Made by a program: the position numbers and the translations under genes. Of a DNA stretch of 64,000 bases, positions 21,429 to 31,116 are shown piece after piece. Numbering within the stretch: the stretch's first letter is position 1; each line of letters opens with the position of its first letter. Under the pieces are notes generated by a model, which did no database searches, was not told the DNA's origin, and saw only the letters and a program-made list of their open reading frames with translations. The DNA comes from Rhabditophanes sp. KR3021 (Eukaryota > Nematoda > Chromadorea > Rhabditida > Alloionematidae), in assembly GCA_963281155.1 (NCBI GenBank), contig CAUJLY010000001.1, positions 4,650,001 through 4,714,000 on the forward strand, written 5' to 3'.

Positions 21429-23517
21429 GATCGTAATTGATATTAGGCAAATATAGATCTTATTTATAAATATTCAAAATAAAGATAGAGAATACTTTGA
21501 TTAAATGGAATCAGAAATAGCGATGATAATTTAAACCGTGATATGCAAAGCAGTCGTTATTGGAATAGAGTTCCTTCAAATTTTAATCATAATAAAGAAA
21601 CGCAGGAATATATTTATAAGGAACATTGATAAGAGTCACTTTTTGAAAAACAATGAATTTTTATTTCTTTTTGATTGATTTTAAACGATTCTTAATAAAA
21701 CGTGCAAATGATACCGTTTGTGGCAAATATTGGATAAAAATGATTGTTTGTGGTAAATATTGGTCAAAAAATATTGTCAGTCTATGATTCTTTTAAATTA
21801 TTTATCAAACAAAACATAATTTATTGCGTCTTATAAATCTCATAGACACTAAATAAGCTCATTTATTCAAATACTTTACCCAAAAATTAAATTCAACATC
21901 AGTTGTGACCCCAAGATGTTAGGTCTTTTGAGGAGCATTCCTAAACTTGCCAAAACAATTGTGTCTATTCTATGTGCTTTGATAGACTTTTTTTAAAGAT
22001 AGATAGATTATATATTTATACCTTTACTTACACTTGCCTCTTAAAGTTATTTCTCTGGAAAACAAAATTTCATATATTATTTAATTGAGTAGACTAATTT
22101 TTTAAAAATGAACACATTCATCCATTTCTTAATTTGTCCGCCATACAAACTTGTTTACAAATAAATGCTTAACCTCTTTTTTCAGTCTTATTGATATGAT
22201 TTATCATTTTAGTATCTGTAAAAAATATTGTTTTATCAGATAAAGTTGGGAACACACCATTTTTTATTACTAAGATGCATTACTGTTTGCCTATTTTATT
22301 ACCCATTAAGAGTTTAAAGTATACATTTTTGCATCGGAATTGTTCGATAACACAAACATATTGTTTTCGTCAGATTTTTAACAGATTTTTGAAGCTTGAC
22401 CCAATATATAGTTGCATATAGTTGTTGTTCCCAAAGTTAAGAAAAATATTGCTTACTAAGTAACTTTCTACCACATATCGACGCTTCTGTCTAATATATT
22501 TTTTGAGGTTCATCGTGTTGTTTACACTTTTTAATTATAACAAATATTGTTTTGCAGCAAGTATAATCATCATATAATGTCTATAAAATATGTGCATCTT
22601 GTTACTTCTTAAAAAATCATTTTACTATTCTTAACATCTAACAGAATAGTTCATTATTGATGCTCGGAATGACATTGAAACTTTTATTTTGTTGCAAGTC
22701 ACGTAATTTATTTACCAATAATAAAGTTATAATACAAAAAAGTTTAAATTTGTAACCATTTTAAATGCATGTGCAATAATCGACGTTTAGTTGATGGATG
22801 ATTATTGTCATTGCAAAAGTCGAATCTTTTGAAAACAATACCACCATTTAGGTATTACCACTAATAAAGATGTAGTTTAATCTTTTATTTGTTGCTTTAT
22901 GGTTAAGTATGAGATGCTTGAATTTAATGTCATTATATAAATAGAAGAAGTCTACGTCTCTTTTATTTTTTTTGCGATAACTTACATTACACAATTCTTA
23001 TTTTAACCCCGAGTTGTCTGCATATTTTCGAAGTCATCCTTTTAGAATAACAGAAAGCCTACTGCCACCATTGCACAAGACGTGCCGTTACTAGTTTAAA
23101 TTGCCAAGATTACGTGCAGTTCTTGAAGATAAATAAAAATTTGATGAAAAGCTATGGCGATTTCTTTCTTTTTACATAAAGCTACTTTTCCATTTGCTAT
23201 TTTATTTAGTTGGTGGAAATGTCCTTGTCAGATACTTTAATTGATAAGTAATGTAACTTCCCGATTTTCATTTTAAACAAGATAGGGGCAGTTATTTTCT
23301 ACAAGGTATGGGCAGTTGTTTTAATAAATAACGTACACGACCTTCTAGGATACCCATTAATGTTTTTATTTAATTAGGGATAGTTTTGTTATCAATACTT
23401 ACTTAAATGTTTATGTAGATAGATCGTTGCTTACCGGACAATATTATTGCGTTTCTTTTTTATCAAATACATAGATACTTAACTGTTATTTTACTTTTAG
23501 AATAGTATTAACTCAAG
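21429..23517. other. Divergent intergenic region, cyclin L to phosphorylase
   Basis: About 2.1 kb between two divergent starts, so it should contain both promoters. The only structure noticed is a two-copy, roughly 32-bp duplication near 21716-21780 (units beginning gtttgtgg). No gene supported. Confidence 0.4.
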
Positions 23518-26500
23518 ATGATGCTATCAGACCACGAAAAGAGAAAGCAGATTTCCGTTCATGGAATTGCCGAAGTTGAGAATGTCACCAACATTAAGAA
23601 TAGTTTCAATAGGCACTTACATTTCAGTCTCATTAAGGTATACACAAATCATCATTATTAATCATAATTAAAACATTATTTTAGGACCGTAACGTAGCTA
23701 CTCCTAGAGATTACTACTTTGCCTTGGCTTACACTGTCCGCGATCATCTTGTCTCAAGATGGATCAGAACTCAACAACATTACTATGAAAAGGATCCAAA
23801 GAGAGTTTACTACTTGTCTCTTGAATTCTACATGGGAAGAACCTTGTCAAACACAATGATCAACCTTGGAGTTCAATCAGCTTGTGATGAAGCTCTTTAC
23901 CAGCTTGGATTAGATATTGAAGACCTTCAAGAAATGGAAGAAGACGCTGGATTAGGAAACGGAGGACTAGGCAAGTACTTTATTAAACTAAACCTTTAAA
24001 ATTAAGGTTTTTAAAAAATGAGACATATTTAATTCTTTTAATATCGTCATGAGCATCGAAAAATTCCCCTACAATAAGATCAGCAACATCCTCGTTCATT
24101 TCTTTAAACATGTGTTGAACTTCTTCAAATAAGGGTTTCTTGAGTTGAAGTTGTGGTCTTACGGCATCAACGAGAAGACACTCAGCATTTTCAGTTACTT
24201 CTTTTGACTAGTACCACTTCTTTCATAGAATTAAGAGCTCCTTACCAAACGAATTACCATAGGCAACTTATTTGATGAAGTTTTCTTTCGGTCGAACTAC
24301 ATTTTAAGTCCACAACATGATTTGACTTTGTTTTGTGGCTCGTCATTCTACCGTCAAAATCTCCTGTTCTCCCAATGCAACGGATACCTTCTTTGACTCC
24401 AGATTTGGTCCAATTGTTATGAACAACTCTGGGGTCGGTCATTAGATATACATAACATCCCTTTTCGTCTTTAGATTTGATTGAATCTAAAACATACGTT
24501 GCAATTGTGTTTGAATTCTTCAGCAAAATCCATTGATTTTAGCAGGAGCTATTTTTCTGTGTTTAATATAATTTCTTATGTCTTTTAACCATTTTTCACA
24601 GTGAATACATTGGAAATCAGAGGATAAATTTAATTTTTTGCCAAACTTAGGTCTAGACTCTGTAGTTTCTTCGATTTCAGATGATTCTTCATTGTTCTCA
24701 AAATAAGCGCCTATTGCTTGATTTGTTTGTAGGTAAATAAGTTCAGTACCGATCTGAGACAATGTTCTTGGGAAGATTGGTCGAGTCTACTGAATTACCA
24801 TTTAGACATTGCTCAACAATCTTGGCGAATCTTTTAGACAATTCAGCAATGTGCTTAGCTTGAACCGCTTCCATAATTTAAAATTAATAACATGCAATAT
24901 TTTACGACAATATTTAATTTGTATACCTTTGTTTAGGAAGACTTGCAGCTTGCTTCCAGGTAACAAACATGGTATAGTTCGTGTTTAACATAATTTCAGG
25001 ATTCAATGGCCACTTTGGGAATTCCCGCCTGTGGATATGGACTTAGATATGATTATGGTATCTTCAAACAACTTATCCAAGACGGATGGCAAGTCGAGGA
25101 ACCTGATGACTGGCTCAGGTGTGTAGCAACAGATAAACTTTGTATTGATATCACTTTTTAGATACGGAAATCCATATGAAAAAGCTAGACCAGAATACAT
25201 TCTTCCAGTCAACTTTTATGGAAAAGTCATCAAGGATGAAAATGGCAAATCTGTTTGGGTTGACACCGTTCTTGTAAGTTTAAAATATTAAGAGTATCTT
25301 TATTCACATGCTTTATTCCAGGTCCAAGCTCTCCCATACGATACCCCTATCCCTGGGTACCATAACAATGTTGTAAACTCTCTTCGTCTTTGGTCAGCAA
25401 AGGCCGAAAATCATTTCCACTTGAAATTCTTCAATGATGGAGATTATCTCCAAGCTGTTATGGATCAAAGGTACGAATATATATCTTTTTACTTTAACTA
25501 ATCATTTTCTTTTTTAGTAAGGAAACAAAATTAATTTCTAAAAGATATTATAAAAAATAGATGACGCACAAAAATAAGTTTATCACTAAAAAATTAAATT
25601 AAATACTGCCAATGATATCCTCTATGGATTTTCCCATTTCTAATGTAATAAGAAATAGTATTTGGTGCTGATCCTACGGAATCTCCCGCACTCTTAATTG
25701 ATTCATGAATAGCAACTATTTCACCATCCAACTGAACAACTTCCTTGCAATTGAGTGTAAACTATTTCGCTTGGAGTTGCCCATTCTAAATTGCCAGCAA
25801 AGTTATCCTTCTTATTTTCGTTCAAATGATTTATTTGTGGCTTATTGTCAGGACTGTCAATAAATGCCAAGCCAACAAGGCGGTGAGGATAGAACGTTTT
25901 TCTCCCATAACTAAAGATTACCAAGCAAATTCCATAGTATCCTTTTCCAGTAGCATGAGGACGTTGGAACGTAAAATTTCTAACGTTGCCAAAATTAGAA
26001 ACTTCATACCCAAACAACTCTTCTCCATTCGACAAGGGTAAAATGAGTCACCATATTATCATCAATCACATCTTCGTATGTATTGTCTCTGATTCTGTCC
26101 TTCAGCCAAGTGACGATTGACTCCCATATCAACTTGCGTATTCTGCAATGCCTCTGGTCATCTTTTGAAGGGTCGCGCACATCGGGGAAGATCTGTATCG
26201 TCCTTACTCCTCCAACTTCTGTTTTACTGGATCTCCAACGGACTCTCAACTCACAGTTCATTTCATAACTGTTATAACCATCATGGATGGTAAACCAATT
26301 GTCCGGGTCCTAAATAGATGTTAAATGTAACTTAAATAATAACTTACGGCGTTGTCGTTAGGATTAGTCATATTTATTGAGGTTAGTTAATCTATATTGT
26401 TATTTGATGGAACGATGTCAAAAATGGTGACTAGGGAAGAAAATTTGAAGAAAACATTCTATCAAAAGTATTTTCAAATTACATTAATTTACCAAAGTAT

Positions 26501-29500
26501 TTCTAAACACTAACGGCATTAATTTCTAGACTTGGCGTCGAATATTACTAGAGTACTGTACCCTAATGATAACATGTTCGAGGGTAAGGAATTGAGACTG
26601 AAGCAACAATACTTTTTGGTTACGGCGACCATCCAAGACATCATTCGTCGTTTCAAAAGTTCCAAGTACGGTAGTAGAGAAAGCACCAGAAATGACTTTT
26701 CTGCTTTCCCCGACAAGGTTGCCATTCAACTCAATGACACCCATCCATCCATTGGGATTCCCGAATTGATTCGCTTGTTGGTCGACGTCGAAGGACTTGA
26801 AATGAAGGAAGCCTGGGATATCTGCGTGAAGACATTTGCCTACACCAACCATACTCTCTTGCCCGAAGCGATGGAGAGATGGACAGTCAGTTTGATGGCT
26901 AACTTGCTTCCAAGACATTTGGAAATCATCTACGACATCAACCAGAAGTTCATGAACGAAGTGGCCCAACGTTATCCGGGAGACTTCGATCGCATGAAGA
27001 GAATGTCAATTGTAGAGGAGGCTGACAGCATGGGAGAAAAGAGAATCAACATGGCTCATCTCTGCATTGTTTCTTCCCACGCCGTTAACGGAGTAGCAGC
27101 TCTCCACAGTGATCTTTTGAAAACTACAACTTTCAAAGATTTCCACGAATTCTTCCCAACCAAATTCCAAAACAAAACGAGTATGTTTAAAAATTATGTT
27201 ACAATAAGATTAGGAATGCAAATTTATTATCACAATTATTACATGGGTAGATAGAGGAAGAATATGAATGACCTAATTTTCCTAATAAAATAGAGGAGTA
27301 CAATAATTTCCTTATAATTAAAACACAACCCAGACTTGCTCCAGGAATGAGTCTTAAACTGAGTCTAGTAGCATATTTGTAAAATTAAGGGCTTAAGGGG
27401 TTCGCTTGCTAGGATGACTAATAAAAAATATTTTTTGTACTATGTTTATAAGTGTCAAAATAGGTTTACACTAACCAACGCTCTTATGTAGAAAGTTAAA
27501 ATCTCATTTGGTTAGGCGCCTGCAGGGCAATGACAAAGAAATCTCGAAAAGGTGTATTCCTAATCTGCCATACTATAAAAATTTGAATATAGCAAACATG
27601 GCCATCACCCTTATTTTTGCAAACTATCTGCCATACCGCTTACATTTAAAATGCATTGGCTAAAATTATTTTTATTAAATTAAGCAAAAATAAAAAATTT
27701 AATTGTCATACATCTATTAACCTGTTTAATTTTCGATGGTATAACCCCAAGACGTTGGTTGTTGATGGCTAATCCAAATTTGGCCACTTTGATCTCTGAG
27801 AAGATTGGTGAGGAATGGATTACCAACCTCGATGAACTTCAAAAACTTAAGGAGTTTGTAGACGAACCAGGTTACCTTGATAGCTTCATGCGCATTAAGG
27901 CTGAAAACAAGATGAGAGTTGCTGAGTGGATTTCGTCTGAATACAATGTCACTATCAATCCATCTTCAATTTTCGATGTTCATGTAAAGAGAATTCACGA
28001 ATACAAGAGACAATTGTTGAATGCCCTTCATGTTATCACTATGTATAACAGAATCAAGGCTAATCCAAACAAGAAATTTACCCCAAGAACCGTTTTGATC
28101 GGAGGAAAAGCTGCCCCAGGTTCGTGATATCTCCTAAACATTTCCTAATTAAATTTAAAAATATGTCCACAGATGTAGTTTAGCTTAAAAAATATTAATT
28201 ATAAATTGAATTCAAAAATTTATTAAGCCAAAGTGGTATTTAATTAAATACTTTTCTCTTCAAATTCAATCTTTGGGTTTAAAAGAAAGATTCACCAGCG
28301 TCTAAAATGTCTTGAAAGAGCAACTAGCGACTTCATCATTTTTCTCTGGGAACATCAAAGAGACTATTTCATAAGATGGTTTCCCAGAATCGCTATTTGT
28401 TGTTCCTCGCTAAAGTAGTCGATAAGAATGGCCTCCACATTTTCAGCATGTTTCTTTAAGGCACAAGTCATCTGTAAAACAATGAGTTCATTGCCATCGC
28501 GGAATACTTTGTGCTTTGCCCTTTCCTTGCTATCAAATAGGAACTTCAACTTAACGGGCCTATCATAATCAACCATGCAACTAGTTATTATATCTTAGAG
28601 GCAATGCCAGAGACATTTTGATTCATATATAGATACATTACCAATAGTCTAAGTATCACCGTGCTGGACAATAAACAAAGCTTAACGTAATTATCAAAAA
28701 TTTATGAAACATTCAGTACATTATCATTAGCTAATACTTTGATTCTCTCTAGGTTATCACACAGCTAAACAAATTATCAAGCTCTTCACAAGTGTTGGTT
28801 CAATTGTTAACAATGATCCAATTATTGGAGACAAATTGAAGGTCATTTATTTGGAAAATTACCGTGTTTCCATGGCTGAAAAAATTATTCCTGCTTCCGA
28901 TTTGTCCGAACAGATTTCAACAGCCGGAACAGAAGCCTCGGGAACGGGAAATATGAAGTTCATGTTGAATGGGGGTTTGACCATTGGAACTTTGGATGGC
29001 GCTAATATCGAACTACTTGAGGAAGCTGGAGAGGAAAACATCTTCATTTTCGGAATGAATGTTGATGAAGTAAAAGAATTGGAAACTAAAGGTTACAATG
29101 CCCAAGATTTTATTAACAAAAACCCTGAATTGAAATTAGCTGTTGAACAAATTGAAAGTGGATATTTCACCCCCGACGAACCACATTTATTCAAGGAATT
29201 GGCCAACAACATTAAATATCATGACAGGTAAAAGATATACGACTACATCTCTTACCAATAATTGGTAGCTACACGTTTTCATCGTATTTACACGCGTAGC
29301 TATATTGTACAAAAATGTAGTGGAAACATAACATTCTTCCCATATAAGATCGCAGATATAATACATTTTATCTTATTATCTTAACTTTAGCTAACAAAAT
29401 ATTAACATATTTATTCACTTTCTAGATTCCTTGTGTGCGCTGATTATGAAGCTTACGTCAAATGCCAAGAAGTTGTAAGTAAGACTTATGAAGATAAGGA

Positions 29501-29645
29501 CAAATGGGCTCGCATGGCACTTTTCAATATCGCTTCCGCAGGTAAATTCTCTACTGATAGAACCATTGCTGAATATGCTCGTGAAATCTGGGGTGTCAAT
29601 CCAGGGGAGATTGTACTTCCAGCACCATACGAAGAAAAACTCTAA
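23518..29645 (+). CDS. Glycogen phosphorylase
   Basis: Releases glucose-1-phosphate from glycogen; PLP-dependent cytosolic enzyme. Exons: 23518..23637, 23685..23970, 24937..24959, 25000..25118, 25162..25273, 25322..25469, 26530..27180, 27736..28119, 28753..29227, 29426..29645. Joined, they give 845 residues, the normal family length. It has the regulatory phosphoserine site (EKRKQIS, Ser13), [11 protein letters not shown] then RLAACF, NKT then NGITPRRW, GGKAAPG then YH, and the PLP-lysine segment [16 protein letters not shown] splice-type acceptor ends at 23500, 17 bp before the ATG. Short introns (39-47 bp, plus 198 bp) are GT-AG. The four long introns are odd: intron 2 is GC-AG, and the frame needs GG-AG for intron 6 and GT-CG for intron 7. 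Three of them carry endonuclease remnants. Single-base assembly errors or gene decay could explain the last two. Confidence 0.93.
24010..24874 (-). pseudogene. Zinc-finger/GIY-YIG-like endonuclease remnant, copy 1 (in phosphorylase intron 2)
   Basis: Antisense to the host gene and filling most of the 966-bp intron. An ATG at 24874 opens [20 protein letters not shown]. After a frame change, 24762..24520 encodes an acidic stretch and a possible zinc finger ([19 protein letters not shown]). A further frame change leads to the GIY-YIG-like core in 24526..24254: [15 protein letters not shown] (GIY strand) and [17 protein letters not shown] (YIG strand plus Arg). A third frame carries [15 protein letters not shown] and [20 protein letters not shown], ending [12 protein letters not shown]. 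Copy 2 at 32.6-33.3 kb has the same order, which supports one ancestral protein. Several frameshifts make it non-functional here. The GIY-YIG assignment rests on motif shape only. Confidence 0.7.
25594..26371 (-). pseudogene. HNH homing endonuclease (NUMOD4 + HNH + IENR1-like) in phosphorylase intron 6
   Basis: Antisense to phosphorylase. An ATG at 26371 gives eight codons, then a 38-bp GT-AG intron (26347..26310), then an unrecognised N-terminal region ([37 protein letters not shown]) up to LVEWRR. A one-base shift leads into a NUMOD4-type stretch ([13 protein letters not shown]) and an HNH core: [23 protein letters not shown] and [10 protein letters not shown] second shift leads to a C-terminal helix-turn-helix like IENR1/NUMOD1: [19 protein letters not shown], then TISYYIRNG and YHWQYLI, stop at 25594. 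The order matches the I-HmuI-like group known from phage and large DNA viruses. Two frameshifts suggest decay, but the catalytic His and Asn residues are all present. Confidence 0.82.
27181..27735. other. Phosphorylase intron 7, 555 bp, no ORF recognised
   Basis: This intron separates NKT from NGITPRRW. It starts gtatgt but ends ttttcg rather than cag, as the conserved frame requires. No endonuclease likeness was found on either strand, so if it once held an element it is eroded. The middle (about 27330-27430) is slightly richer in G and C than other introns (aagggcttaaggggttcgc), but I cannot assign a structure to it. Confidence 0.5.
28270..28577 (-). pseudogene. Endonuclease-family C-terminal remnant, copy 3 (in phosphorylase intron 8)
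   Basis: Antisense ORF in the 633-bp intron that splits GGKAAPG from YH. It encodes [26 protein letters not shown] and [17 protein letters not shown], then a stop and a continuation SLFDVPREK. The segment [20 protein letters not shown] aligns without gaps to [18 protein letters not shown] in copy 2 and to [15 protein letters not shown] in copy 1, so it is probably the C-terminal half of the same family. No GIY-YIG core is visible here. The assignment depends on this short alignment. Confidence 0.5.
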
Positions 29646-31116
29646 TTTTTAAAAACGTAACAGTACATTTGATTAAGATATTTGTCGTGGATTATTGGAA
29701 AAGAACTTTCATGTAATACAATTACATCGTAAATAAAATATTGTATGAATATAAGCTATTATTTGTTGTTTAATTTGCTTTCTATTATTAACATTGCAGA
29801 TTCTTCAATTTTTATTATTGTAATTAGACGTACGTCGTGTTTCATTACATTGTTTCATATCCCAAAGTATAAGTTATCATTTGGGACAAGTTCAGCTCTC
29901 TCAATTTTAAAAAATAACTTTATGATCAGAGTGGTGTAATTTGGTTTAAAATGAACACAATGACATAACGCTAAATCATACTTAAACTCGTATAGCTCTG
30001 TCTAATCTTACCTAATTTGAATACAAGTGAATGGTATATCTTCCGTAATCACGAAAGCAAATTGATATGTTTTAGGATTCATGGAAGTTCTGCGTTATAG
30101 TCCATTAAATCTGATAATGAAAGACATCCAACTCCAAGGCCGATTAAAATAATCTATTATCACTCCAACATCTTCGGCATTGTCTCATCTTTGTCATATG
30201 AGTATTTATTAACTAACTCCAATGAAAAAATGATTCAATATGACATTATAAGTATAGCATTAAAGTTAATTCTGAAGCCATTGTTGATTGATATATAACT
30301 TTATTCTGTAAACTTTGGAAGAGATACACCGAGCATTGTGTTATCTTCAAATAACTTAGTTTCACTATTGTGCTATATCTAAATTCATTGAAGAAAAGTA
30401 ACAACTTTTTTAATAATAAAGATATTTGAAATAAGTTATTTGTGTTTGCTTTTTTATTATCACAAATAAATGGTAATGTAACTTCCTTAATTCGATAAAC
30501 AATACAATAACTTTATGTAGGTAACACTTCTTTCATAAAATAGATTGTCATTTAAATTTAAATAATTAAAGACATGTATTTAGATATCACATTTAAGAAA
30601 CAAAGTTTTTATTTGTACAAAAATCTACTGCAACATTTTATAATGAATAAACGAAAAATTGTAATTTGTATTAAATCACCGAGTTTAAAAACAAAAAAAT
30701 TGACAAAGAATGATATAACTGATGGGAACCTTTAAATAATACAAGACACAATAAAAGGCCGGATAACAAGGTATATCTGAAAACAATAATATGAAAGCCC
30801 AATTTAAGCAGATTTAAATATGTGGCAATAAGAAGTATATAATTACATAGAGAGAAGATATGAGGTTATTATATAAAGATAAAATTAGGTAGGTTTAAAT
30901 GATAGAGGTCTCAATTAATGATGTTGTCTAAGATCTGAATGCATCAAATTGGAGACATGATTTTCTATGGATATACATACACACTTGAAGGATACAACTA
31001 GCGAATGGCTGCCTAAACAAAACTAAAAATGAGTGAAAGCATGAGATGATAAAATTATTTACATCGGCCAAGTATGTGATAACTTATCAAACCTTGGCAA
31101 TAAAGTACTAACAAAC
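29646..31116. other. Convergent intergenic region, phosphorylase to Smaug
   Basis: About 1.5 kb between two convergent stop codons. An AATAAA near 29733, about 90 bp past the phosphorylase stop, is a likely polyadenylation signal. No gene or repeat supported in the rest. Confidence 0.45.

Noticed and set aside
27181..27735. Group I or group II self-splicing intron as explanation of the odd phosphorylase introns
   Set aside because: I could not recognise conserved core pairings or the group II 5' GUGYG/3' AY ends, and short neighbours are clearly spliceosomal; a covariance-model scan would be needed to revive this.
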